This document shows positions 36,708-43,884 of a stretch of 64,000 bases of DNA, piece after piece. The DNA comes from an uncultured Pelagimonas sp. GTDB lineage: Bacteria; Pseudomonadota; Alphaproteobacteria; Rhodobacterales; Rhodobacteraceae. Both the position numbers and the translations under genes were made by a program. The notes below the pieces were generated by a model. The model had not been told where the DNA came from. It made no database searches and worked only from the letters and a program-made list of their open reading frames with translations. The stretch is taken from contig CANMIH010000001.1 in NCBI GenBank assembly GCA_947497905.1, forward strand, positions 1,116,001 through 1,180,000, given 5' to 3'. Positions within the stretch are counted from its first letter, which is position 1, and each line of letters begins with the position of its first letter.

Positions 36708-37166
36708 ATGGATTCATTTTGGACAGATTTATTAGACGGCGAGCGCTATGCGTTGTTGTCTACAAGTATCACATACATTCTCATTTTGGCCGCATGGAGC
36801 ATCATCGTCTGCCTGCGCTTGCGGAGATGGCCGCATACCACTGGAACGCTCATAGAAGATAGTTTTTCATACGCCGGAAGCGCCGAGGACAGAATGCAGT
36901 CCGCAAAAGTGCGCTATGAATATACGGTCAACGGCGTTCCTTACACTGGAAAGCGGCTTAGCCCTTTTTACATCTCCGCAACCGGAACCAAAATGGCGAA
37001 GTGGCAAAAGGGGGGCATCCTCAGACATGGAGACGACCGCGTTACTGTGTTCTACAATCCCGCCAAGCCGCACAAAGCATACCTGGTAATTCCCTCTATC
37101 ACCACGATCCTAAGCCTGTGCGCGCTCTACGCCTCTGCAGCGCTTGTTCTATGGTATGGGCTGTGA
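36708..37166 (+). CDS. DUF3592-type membrane protein
   Basis: 152 residues. It has an N-terminal membrane helix (YALLSTSITYILILAAWSIIVCL), a beta domain containing VRYEYTVNGVPYTGKRLSPF and DDRVTVFYNPAKPHKAYLV, and a second membrane helix at the C-terminus. This is the DUF3592 layout (inner-membrane protein of unknown function). The start may be upstream (ORF open from 36669). It is a cargo gene bounded by KOW-tail repeats. Confidence 0.7.
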   Translation: MDSFWTDLLDGERYALLSTSITYILILAAWSIIVCLRLRRWPHTTGTLIEDSFSYAGSAEDRMQSAKVRYEYTVNGVPYTGKRLSPFYISATGTKMAKWQKGGILRHGDDRVTVFYNPAKPHKAYLVIPSITTILSLCALYASAALVLWYGL

Positions 37167-37169
37167 CGT

Positions 37170-37275
37170 TGGCCACACCCGCGCCGTCTGTCCAAACATT
37201 TCAACCACATACTTGACCAGATCGAACCCGCTCCGGGGTCGCGAGCGCGACGAAAGCCCGGAAAAGCTCACACCA
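37170..37275 (-). repeat. KOW-tail repeat copy F
   Basis: On the minus strand it reads FDLVKYVVEMFGQTARV, matching FDLVEAEVEVFGQKARV of the intact NusG-like gene, with a preceding GAGCTTTTCCGGGCTTTCGTCGCG-like boundary shared with copies B-D. It lacks the last codons. It separates the DUF3592 and GNAT genes. Confidence 0.75.
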
Positions 37276-37282
37276 ACCATAA

Positions 37283-37807
37283 TTATTGAGGTAACCGATA
37301 GACCTCCACTTCGCGTTCACAGGTTGGATCAATCGTTCGCCGGTCAAAAATCATGCCGAGCTTTTGCATTATACGTGCCGATGCGCGGTTCTCGATCTGG
37401 AATATGCTCACGATATCGGTGATACTCAGTTCGTTGACGCCGAATGAAAGAGCGGCCGCCGCCGCTTCGCTTGCGTAGCCTTTCCCCCAACTCGGCTTAG
37501 AAAACCTCCAACCGATTTCGATTGAGGGTAGGACTTCCGGAAGAAACTCAGGCAAAGATAATCCTGTGAAACCAATTAAGTTACCGGATGCCTTTTCTTC
37601 CACAGCGAACAATCCGAAGCCCCGCTCGTTCCACTCTTTCTCAAAGGATACGAGGCTTCGTGCGGCTTCCTCAGCGGTTCGCGGTTGCCCAGCTCCAATG
37701 TAGCGCATGACATCCCGGTCTGCGCACATATCCGCAAATGGTGCGTGATCAGAAGGCTTCCATCGTCTTAGCAGTAGTCGCTCTGTATTGATCGTGTGCT
37801 GTATCAT
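37283..37807 (-). CDS. GNAT N-acetyltransferase (RimJ/RimL-like)
   Basis: 174 residues from ATG 37807. TERLLLRRWKPSDHAPFADMCADRDVMRYIG is the usual start. The acetyl-CoA-binding part is in PSWGKGYASEAAAAALSFGVNEL (a Q/RxxGxG-like loop), and IENRASARIMQKLGM closes the domain. It transfers acetyl from acetyl-CoA to an amine, substrate unknown (protein N-terminus, antibiotic or polyamine are the usual ones). It is a single cargo gene flanked by repeats F and E. Confidence 0.85.
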   Translation of the reverse strand: MIQHTINTERLLLRRWKPSDHAPFADMCADRDVMRYIGAGQPRTAEEAARSLVSFEKEWNERGFGLFAVEEKASGNLIGFTGLSLPEFLPEVLPSIEIGWRFSKPSWGKGYASEAAAAALSFGVNELSITDIVSIFQIENRASARIMQKLGMIFDRRTIDPTCEREVEVYRLPQ

Positions 37808-37858
37808 ACTGCGCTTTAAGCACATTCACCAATGACTGCAAAGTCAGCAAACCTTTGC

Positions 37859-37955
37859 CCTACCCCACTCGATCAACATCCAGCGGGTCCACCCGCACCC
37901 GCGCTAGCTGCCTAAAACCTCAACCACAGCCAGTTCAAACGGCACGGCGGCAATG
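37859..37955 (-). repeat. KOW-tail repeat copy E
   Basis: On the minus strand it ends ARVRVDPLDVDRVG and TAG, nearly identical to the intact gene end ARVRVDPLDVKRVG. Upstream it reads VPFELAVVEVLG, then a frameshift. It is more diverged than B and D. It adjoins the second copy of element X. Confidence 0.75.
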
Positions 37956-38002
37956 TTGGCGCATCCACATAAGGCTGAATATCTAGCACAGGTGACACCG
38001 CT

Positions 38003-38040
38003 CGACCGGAGATGCCCATATGCGAGCACATGCCGGTGTG
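38003..38040 (-). repeat. Second copy of element X tail
   Basis: 31 of 38 bases match 35295-35332, in front of terS. The encoded peptide is conserved (TxMxSHxxISGR). It sits immediately beside KOW repeat E, so an older late-operon junction seems to have been copied here. Confidence 0.55.
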
Positions 38041-38050
38041 AGTGACCAAG

Positions 38051-39118
38051 CTACGCCGCCATTCGTGTTTTCGGCTTCAGCTTTACTCGTTGAATGGCTT
38101 CTTCGGCCTGCCTCTTTTTCAAGGTAGGCAAAATGGTATCGGGATATCTCCCAGCGGCATCTATCCTCTCAAGGAAAGAAGAAATTTCGCTTCGTTGCTG
38201 ATCTGAGAGAGACGAAACGATAGGTTGCTGAAGTAGCAAACTTTCCGAAGCGAGGTTGTTCGCGATCACAACGCTGTGCTCCTTGCACAAGAAGTGGTAC
38301 CAGGTCATGGTTTTTTTCCCGTGCATAAGCCGAATACCTGGCAAATCGACGAGGGCCTTTGCGGGTACAAAGGTAGGCTGCGAAAAGATATGCTCAAGCT
38401 GACCATTGATGCCAACAGCAATCCGATGCTGGCCCGACACAACCAGATCTCGATTTGGTATGCCGTTCGCAATGGCATCTTTCGAAATCAAAACTGGCTT
38501 TTGGTGAGGCGCGGCTTCGTCCAGAGGTTGGTCGTCGCACCATATCCAACACACTTCTTCGAGCTTGTTTTCCTGCGTCAGAATGAAGTCACCCACCCTC
38601 AGGTCTTCTACACGGGTCTCGCCTTTCTGAGATCGGATACGGGACCCCGGCGCGTAACATGCAGGAATGGTTCCCTTGTTTGTATCATTCTGAACATAGT
38701 ACGTGTTGCCTCCATCGTCAGATTGAAGAGAACTGCCCATACTGGAGGCGGTACCTACGTCCGTACTCGTCATACCCGCCGCGGGACCTTCAACCGCAGT
38801 GACGGTGTTGTCCCAGTGAGAAATAAACTGAACGACATTGCCCGAACCGTCCACTAAGGCAATGGCATCATCAGAGTAAATCTCTCCTGCGCCGTGCATT
38901 GAGTCCATGCCAGCAGAACTGTCGTCTACCACATAAACATCTTGACCATTGATCGTCGTCTTCAGATCACCAAGGCTATAGCTCTCAACAATTGTGCCAT
39001 TTCCCTGATAAAGCACGATGGAGTAGGATGACACGTCGGTACCTGTTGGGACAGCAACCTCGATGAACTCGTTGTCCGCCATTCCGTAGTACTGATATTC
39101 TGAGATGTATCCGACCAT
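38051..39118 (-). CDS. Hint-domain secreted protein with N-terminal lamin-tail-like domain
   Basis: 355 residues. The N-terminal ~140 residues are an LTD-like domain (MADNEFIEVAVPTGTDVSSYSIVLYQGNG). From about residue 155 a Hedgehog/intein-type Hint domain begins at its nucleophile Cys (PACYAPGSRIRSQKGETRVEDLRVGDFILT) and includes DLVVSGQHRIAV with the conserved His. Rhodobacterales have many such Hint proteins; they can self-cleave, and secretion is likely. A good SD (AAGGAG) precedes the ATG. It is a cargo gene between repeats E and D. Confidence 0.8.
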   Translation of the reverse strand: MVGYISEYQYYGMADNEFIEVAVPTGTDVSSYSIVLYQGNGTIVESYSLGDLKTTINGQDVYVVDDSSAGMDSMHGAGEIYSDDAIALVDGSGNVVQFISHWDNTVTAVEGPAAGMTSTDVGTASSMGSSLQSDDGGNTYYVQNDTNKGTIPACYAPGSRIRSQKGETRVEDLRVGDFILTQENKLEEVCWIWCDDQPLDEAAPHQKPVLISKDAIANGIPNRDLVVSGQHRIAVGINGQLEHIFSQPTFVPAKALVDLPGIRLMHGKKTMTWYHFLCKEHSVVIANNLASESLLLQQPIVSSLSDQQRSEISSFLERIDAAGRYPDTILPTLKKRQAEEAIQRVKLKPKTRMAA

Positions 39119-39290
39119 AGTTGAGCTCCTTCGTCTAGGAACCCTGCGTAGCGCCGTGAGCCGTGAAATTGGTTTACAGAACCCAACTAATTGCTTTCAA
39201 CTTCATTAAAGTTAGAAAAACTTAAGTCTTGGCTACATCTAACCGATTGCCCAGGCAGAACTATCAGGCCAACTCCCACCTTGAAGCATT

Positions 39291-39424
39291 CTACCCCACC
39301 CGCTTAGCATCCAGAGGCCTACCCTCACCTAGGCCTTCTGGCCCAACACTTCGACCTCGGCCTCGACCAGATCAAGCGGTGCTCAATGCTATCGCACCCG
39401 TGGCGAAAGTCTGGAAGGAGCCCA
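39291..39424 (-). repeat. KOW-tail repeat copy D
   Basis: Starts at the gene-end boundary CTACCCCACCCGCTTAGCAT and runs to CTGGAAGGAGCCCA. On the minus strand it keeps LDAKRVG-TAG at the end, but has a one-base deletion and an internal TAG, so it is dead. It is followed by a small hairpin GCCCA-TTTTTT-TGGGT. Confidence 0.85.
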
Positions 39425-39541
39425 TTTTTTTGGGTGCTGCATGCTGCAGTAAAGACCAGTTCGCACCCATACCGTGCATCTAAATTGCGCGAGCCCATTT
39501 TATGGTTCATGATTAAAGTGCAAAAATATTGGACATATAAG

Positions 39542-40024
39542 ATGAAGATCAAAGTACCCTATTTCGATGATGTCGAGGTCGATCTTTCTGATGAGGTGAG
39601 CCGTTCCGATCCCACCCTCATTGAGTTTCTAAGCCGCAATTCAAATGACCGCCTGAAGGATTCTCGGCACGTCTTCAATTACTACAGAGACTTCCACCAT
39701 GCGGTTGGCGGTGAAGACTGGTTAGATCAAGAAATGGGAATTGTTTCTGATCCAAAGCAGATTTGGATGCACGTGACCCCCGGCCCGGTTTTCATCGAAG
39801 GCGGTAGTGGCCCGGACACATGTCGCTATGTAGTTATGGAGGCAGAGTGTGCTTGGGAAGTTGAGCATGGTTTGATGATGGTTTGGAAAGATGGAAAAGT
39901 TCTTTGCAAGGTAGGCGGCTATGATGGCCACGTGACAAACGCCGATGCCTATGCCGATGATACACTCAAGAACATCGTTTATTCTGCGGGTAATCAAAAA
40001 TTCACCACCCTCAACGACGGATAA
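39542..40024 (+). CDS. DUF6985-like protein
   Basis: 160 residues from ATG 39542. Characteristic parts are the C-terminal AECAWEVEHGLMMVWKDGKVLCKVGGYDGHVTN and the central IWMHVTPGPVFIEG, which I take as DUF6985 (a cytosolic family often found near toxin-immunity or cargo loci). It is soluble, acidic, with no signal peptide. It is a cargo gene between repeats D and C. Assignment to the family is moderate; function is unknown. Confidence 0.65.
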   Translation: MKIKVPYFDDVEVDLSDEVSRSDPTLIEFLSRNSNDRLKDSRHVFNYYRDFHHAVGGEDWLDQEMGIVSDPKQIWMHVTPGPVFIEGGSGPDTCRYVVMEAECAWEVEHGLMMVWKDGKVLCKVGGYDGHVTNADAYADDTLKNIVYSAGNQKFTTLNDG

Positions 40025-40085
40025 GATAATAACTGAATAATCACAACCGCCCTTCATTGATCTGGTTTGTGGGGCCGAAAACCTA

Positions 40086-40195
40086 CCATACCCCCACCCG
40101 CGCCTTCTGCCCGAACACTTCAGCTCGGCCTCGACTAGGTCCACCGGAGCGCGGGCATTACGCGCGCGGCGAAACTCCGGAAAGATCCCACACAA
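40086..40195 (-). repeat. KOW-tail repeat copy C
   Basis: On the minus strand GIFPEFRRARNARAPVDLVEAE is read in frame, matching EFCRSVREAGAPFDLVEAE of the intact gene. After a one-base deletion GQKARVGV follows, and the last ~25 nt of the gene end are missing. It separates the DUF6985-like and hydrolase genes. Confidence 0.8.
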
Positions 40196-40303
40196 CAGTT
40201 GCTACATTCTTTGCTGAACCAAGCATCTGGAAAGCAAACAGCCTTGAAAGTGACAATCTCTACAGCCACAAATCGCGAAACTGTCCACAAAAAAGGGACC
40301 GTC

Positions 40304-41044
40304 ATGCGAAGCCGGCTTGAAGCGATCGAACAGGGTGATGGCCCTGTTCTGGTACTGTTGCATGGTGCAGGTGTTGATGCTGCTCTATGGAAGCCACAGA
40401 TGGATCCGTTCTCGAAGCAGTTTCGGGTGATTGCGGTCAATCTCCCGGGCCATGGGCAAAGCACACCTGTCGAAAGTGTTGAAGAAATGGCGTGTGCGGT
40501 ACGGGTTGCGTTACAAGAGAAAGGCATCGAGCAATATGCTCTGATCGGACTTTCACTTGGCGGCATGGTTGCTATTGAAATGGCCGGACGGTGGCCTCAC
40601 GAAGTGTCCCACCTAGTGACAGTTGAATCTGTAGCGACGTCATCAGAAAGCGTTTTGGGAAAAACTTTGGCGAGTTGGGCGATTTTGCTTTTCAAGGTTT
40701 TGCCCCCCTCGATGATCGCGGCACTTCCTCCAAGCGCTATGGGCGCAAATTCTAAGGATGCAGGTCAGTACCTTCAGCGCGCGATAGCTAAAATGACATC
40801 GAAAAATATCTACGCAGTAATGCGTGCAGCTTGCCGATACGATGGGCGCCCACGACTTCCCAATGTTACTGCCAAAACGTTGGTCATGGTAGGGGCTCAA
40901 AACGAAAGAACCCACAGGCAAGCAAATGATATGGCGAACACAATTCCGAATAGTGAATTCGCAATCATTCCCAATGCAGGTCACATAGCCAACCGTGACG
41001 CCCCGGACTTCTTCACTAAAACAGTCCTCTCATTCCTAAGTTGA
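40304..41044 (+). CDS. Alpha/beta hydrolase
   Basis: 246 residues from ATG 40304 (AGGGA upstream). LVLLHGAGVDAALW holds the oxyanion region, LIGLSLGGMVAIEMA is the nucleophile elbow (Ser), MVGAQNERT lies in the acid-residue region and NAGHIANRDAP carries the catalytic His. A complete, probably active serine hydrolase of unknown substrate, with no signal peptide. Its AT content is a little higher than the structural genes. Cargo gene between repeats C and B. Confidence 0.85.
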   Translation: MRSRLEAIEQGDGPVLVLLHGAGVDAALWKPQMDPFSKQFRVIAVNLPGHGQSTPVESVEEMACAVRVALQEKGIEQYALIGLSLGGMVAIEMAGRWPHEVSHLVTVESVATSSESVLGKTLASWAILLFKVLPPSMIAALPPSAMGANSKDAGQYLQRAIAKMTSKNIYAVMRAACRYDGRPRLPNVTAKTLVMVGAQNERTHRQANDMANTIPNSEFAIIPNAGHIANRDAPDFFTKTVLSFLS

Positions 41045-41088
41045 ACAACGAACACGGCGGTCATAGGTACGACCACTGCAAAAGCCCG

Positions 41089-41222
41089 CTCTACCCCACC
41101 CGCTTCACATCCAGCGGATCCACTCTCACCCGCGCCTTCTGACCTAACACCTCCTGCTCCGCCTCGACCAAATCAACGGTGCCCGGATGTCGCGACCGCG
41201 GCGAAGGTCTGAAGGGAGCCCA
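41089..41222 (-). repeat. KOW-tail repeat copy B
   Basis: The copy closest to the intact gene and the best preserved: VDLVEAEQEVLGQKARVRVDPLDVKRVG and TAG can be read on the minus strand. The upstream part (GLPSDLRRGRDIRAP) is in another frame. The right boundary GGGAGCCCA is like those of C and D. Confidence 0.88.
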
Positions 41223-41296
41223 AAACGAACACCAAAAGTTAGCAGATTAAGATGGTGAGACTAAGCAGCGGGTGTGGCGGAGCGCATAAGTAGGAT

Positions 41297-41932
41297 TCAA
41301 TCTAACGCACTCAGAAGAACTGCATCTCCTTCGCACCAAAAGTAATCATTGTTTTTATGGTGGTAGTTGTAGCCATCACCAAAAATCCGCTTGGTACTAT
41401 AACTCTTTCTTCTTCTTTCACGGTGCCACACGAAGTTAAGTATCCCGTTCGCACCTTTGGATTTCGCGTCTGTAATTAAAGCATCTCGGGCTTCATGAAC
41501 CGTATAATATGTTCTGAAAAACCCATTCCCAACTGAGACGCGACCCAATTCCTGGGAAACTCTAAATCCAGCGACGGAACCACCATTGATGCACGGGAAA
41601 CCACTTAGTGTTGGTTTACTTTTTTGTCGGTGTATAGCTCTTGCGCTTTCAACTATCTCTACCCTACTTGCGGCTACGCGTCCTTTTCTATCTTCCTCCG
41701 AGACTTGAAACAAAACTACGTCACCTGCTGAGGGTGCGTCTGACCCCGCGACTGCAGTTATGTGGAAAAAAATATCTTTGCCCCCCATACCTACGTGTAT
41801 GAAGCCGTAACCCTTTTCGGTAGAGTAAAACTTCACTTTCCCTGTGGAAGTTGAGGTCGTCAATTGGTCCGGTCCCATCTGGATAGCGCTCAATACTGGG
41901 GCAATATTCTGCGAACTTTCCTTGATAGGCAA
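41297..41932 (-). CDS. Cold-shock domain protein with YbjQ-like C-terminal part
   Basis: 211 residues as read from a TTG; an internal ATG at 41878 (residue 19) would give 193. Residues ~30-95 are a cold-shock nucleic-acid-binding fold with RNP1-like KGYGFI and RNP2-like DIFFH. The C-terminal part (~115-211; ARDALITDAKSKGANGILNFVW...YFWCEGDAVLL) resembles the YbjQ/heavy-metal-binding domain. CSDs bind single-stranded RNA/DNA and may act as antiterminators. The fusion is unusual. It is the cargo gene nearest to the intact NusG-like gene. Confidence 0.72.
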   Translation of the reverse strand: MPIKESSQNIAPVLSAIQMGPDQLTTSTSTGKVKFYSTEKGYGFIHVGMGGKDIFFHITAVAGSDAPSAGDVVLFQVSEEDRKGRVAASRVEIVESARAIHRQKSKPTLSGFPCINGGSVAGFRVSQELGRVSVGNGFFRTYYTVHEARDALITDAKSKGANGILNFVWHRERRRKSYSTKRIFGDGYNYHHKNNDYFWCEGDAVLLSALD

Positions 41933-42070
41933 CTACGTGATCATTGCAACTTCTTTCCTGTCTCCGCTCTGCAACGATATGGAAGCAGGAGCGGTTTCAT
42001 TTCCATCCGTAATTCGCTTCAAATTCTGGGTCATCCCAGCAATCGAACGGGAAATTCGTCCACCAACCTG

Positions 42071-42228
42071 CCCTATCCCACCCGCTTAACATCCAACGGA
42101 TCCACCCTAACCCGCGCCTTCTGTCCAAACACCTCGACCTCGGCCTCAACCAGGTCAAACGGAGCGCCAGCCTCTCGGACACTCCGGCAGAATTCGACGC
42201 ACTGATCCGCAAAGGACCCGGAGATGAT
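42071..42228 (-). repeat. KOW-tail repeat, intact copy A
   Basis: The intact 3' end of the NusG-like gene, from around the Gly-Ser-Phe of the KOW motif to the stop codon. Copies B-G to the left share this segment and stop at or close to the same two boundaries. Confidence 0.85.
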
Positions 42229-42387
42229 CTCCAGCACGTCACCGGGCTTGAACTCGCACATGGCGCGCTTGTCACCCTCATCGATGATCTTCATCGCCTT
42301 GGCGTTGTCGTCATCCAGACGCGCCCGGAAGGGCCGCAGATGCATCTCCGCCTCACGGTTCGGGATCCGCATCAGACAGCGCGCCAA
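42073..42387 (-). CDS. NusG-like KOW domain half (split transcription factor)
   Basis: 104 residues from TTG 42387, with GGAG 8 nt upstream. FKPGDVLEIISGSFADQ is the KOW motif, and DLVEAEVEVFGQKARVRVDPLDVKRV matches the last strand region of NusG proteins. It lies in the same frame as the NGN half at 42391-42642, separated only by TAA and one codon. Together they make ~188 residues, a normal NusG length. Its 3' end is the source sequence of the repeats across 36.5-41.2 kb. In this position, just ahead of the late genes, it may be an antiterminator acting like lambda Q (inference). Confidence 0.8.
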   Translation of the reverse strand: MARCLMRIPNREAEMHLRPFRARLDDDNAKAMKIIDEGDKRAMCEFKPGDVLEIISGSFADQCVEFCRSVREAGAPFDLVEAEVEVFGQKARVRVDPLDVKRVG

Positions 42388-42390
42388 CCC

Positions 42391-42642
42391 TTAGGCTCCA
42401 AGCGCCTCAGCGTAGCGATCCGCGGGCACATTCGCGAAAATGTAGTTCGGGCAAAGGTAATCCACCCAGGGCTCTGCATAGCGGTTCTTTCCCTGCCGCT
42501 TGAACACGATCTGTGTCGGCACAAAGCAATCCAGCCCTATGGCCCGCAGCTGCTTCTCCACGGCGGCCTCTCCGCGGATTTTCTCATGCCCTGGGAATGG
42601 CGAGATCATCTTCGAGGTGGTGATGCCGAGATACCAATTCAC
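42391..42642 (-). CDS. NusG N-terminal (NGN) domain half, ended by in-frame TAA
   Basis: 83 residues: MNWYLGITTSKM is the typical NGN start, followed by AVEKQLRAIGLDCFVPTQIVFKRQGKNR and YLCPNYIFANVPAD, the RNA-polymerase-binding side. The TAA (42393-42391) falls in the linker between NGN and KOW domains. It may be a truncating mutation or a true split with coupled translation. It overlaps the upstream gene by 4 nt. Confidence 0.8.
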   Translation of the reverse strand: MNWYLGITTSKMISPFPGHEKIRGEAAVEKQLRAIGLDCFVPTQIVFKRQGKNRYAEPWVDYLCPNYIFANVPADRYAEALGA

Positions 42643-43112
42643 GCCTGCTCTCCCGCCTCCTTGGGTGGCTTGGGCAGCTTGCCGAACCGCTTCGGTTCAA
42701 ACCCAACCTCCTGCAAAATCTCATTCGCGCGCTGCGCAGACATCCGGCGCGGCCGGGGTGACACTGGCGCCGTGGCCTTGCGATCCCTGACCGCGGCCCG
42801 TCGTGCGACCTGGATGTTCTGGACGATATGGCCCTCGTTCGGCATCCGGTTTGGGTTGTCTCGCACCCAGCGGGCGCAGGCCGCCTGAACCTCGCTGAGC
42901 GGATAGTCGTGCAGCGCATCCATCCAATCGCTGATCGGCCGATCATGAGCCATAGAGCCGCGGTCCCTCTCCCAGCCGAACCGGTCGAACTTCTTGGCCA
43001 TGACCTCGAGTTCCACCGCCACCATCGCCCGGTGTTTCGCCAAGTCCTGCGATCCGAGCGATTTGCTCAAGGGCAGGATCAACCCGGTTGCTGTGTCGGT
43101 CGGATGGGCCAT
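42639..43112 (-). CDS. Conserved phage replication-region protein
   Basis: 157 residues if the ATG at 43112 is used. AKHRAMVAVELEVMAKKFDRFGWERDRG and YPLSEVQAACARWVRDNPNRMPNEGHIV are well-formed helical segments of a soluble protein, with a basic C-terminal tail. The gene overlaps the 3' part of the upstream replication gene by about 170 nt in another frame, which is unusual. A shorter start at 43022 or 43001 would reduce this. Function unknown; likely replication or regulation. Confidence 0.65.
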   Translation of the reverse strand: MAHPTDTATGLILPLSKSLGSQDLAKHRAMVAVELEVMAKKFDRFGWERDRGSMAHDRPISDWMDALHDYPLSEVQAACARWVRDNPNRMPNEGHIVQNIQVARRAAVRDRKATAPVSPRPRRMSAQRANEILQEVGFEPKRFGKLPKPPKEAGEQA

Positions 43113-43884
43113 TTCCGGGGCCCGGGTTGGGAGGCGTTCGATTGTCATAGTTGCCCTCCAGGAGCTTGGTGAAATTCTGCGATTTGATCAGCCAGTCGAA
43201 GCCAAAGCCGTGCCATGGCGTCGGGGTGCGGGCGCGGCAGAAGTCGCTGTCGAAGGCTTTGCGTAAGGCCACCTCCCAACCCTCAGGCCCGCCGCATTCG
43301 GCCAGCCGCGCTTTGAGCTGGCGAGATCGATTGGGGGTGAGCTTTTGAACCCGAGGCCAGCCCGCGGCCTGCGCAGCATCGTTGTAGCGCGCCACGGCTT
43401 TGGACTGGTCATTTGCAGGCGGCGGAGAAGAAACATCACTCGAAGAAGCTTTAGCTTCTGAGGTTTCTCTATTCTCCACTTCTCTATTTACTGCGTTTTT
43501 GGTGCGTTCTCGATGCGTTTTTGATGCGTTACCTTGCGCGGCAACATCCTGAATATCTGAGTATTCACAGATAGTTACATGCGTTTTCCGTGCGTTCCTT
43601 TTGCCATGGACGCTGCGTTTAATTAGCCCGCAATCTTCGAGGCGTTGTAGAAAACCCCGAATTTTTGTGTCTGAACCCCAAGATGTTGTGTCTAGAAAAT
43701 CCCGGAGGGTGATAAACAGAGAGCCTTTTGGACAATCCAAAATCTCGTTTCCGACCCTGTGAACCGTGTCTTCCCAGGCGGCATTCCGACAAAGCCAGAG
43801 GTAAGCCTCGCGCTCTGACATGGGCTCTTTCTTCCACATCGGATCGTCAAATACGGCTCGACTGACGGGGAACCATCCACTCAT
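42943..43884 (-). CDS. Phage replication protein with N-terminal winged helix
   Basis: 313 residues. The start (MSGWFPVSRAVFDDPMWKKEPMSEREAYLWLCRNAAW) and GSLFITLRDFLDTTSWGSDTKIRGFLQRLEDCGLI form a winged-helix DNA-binding domain typical of phage replication initiators (gpO-like/DUF-type). The middle linker is Ser/Pro-rich, and a C-terminal part (GFDWLIKSQNFTKLLEGNYDN) is the usual end of these proteins. Residues beyond that (~258-313) are low-complexity, Gly/Arg-rich and overlap the next gene. Confidence 0.72.
   Translation of the reverse strand: MSGWFPVSRAVFDDPMWKKEPMSEREAYLWLCRNAAWEDTVHRVGNEILDCPKGSLFITLRDFLDTTSWGSDTKIRGFLQRLEDCGLIKRSVHGKRNARKTHVTICEYSDIQDVAAQGNASKTHRERTKNAVNREVENRETSEAKASSSDVSSPPPANDQSKAVARYNDAAQAAGWPRVQKLTPNRSRQLKARLAECGGPEGWEVALRKAFDSDFCRARTPTPWHGFGFDWLIKSQNFTKLLEGNYDNRTPPNPGPGNGPSDRHSNRVDPALEQIARIAGLGETPGDGGGGTRGHGQEVRPVRLGEGPRLYGS

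Noticed and set aside
37859-38040. A broken tRNA-methyltransferase (TrmO-like) gene, from the reading PVLDIQPYV
   Set aside because: The match is one short peptide next to the repeat E joint, with no other family motif. Chance is likely.
39419-39440. Small hairpin after repeat D as a rho-independent terminator
   Set aside because: The stem is only five base pairs (GCCCA/TGGGT) with a T-run in the loop rather than after it.
36540-42200. A true integron with attC sites
   Set aside because: The repeats are protein-coding gene ends without the paired-arm symmetry of attC, the cargo genes face both ways, and no IntI-type integrase is in the window.
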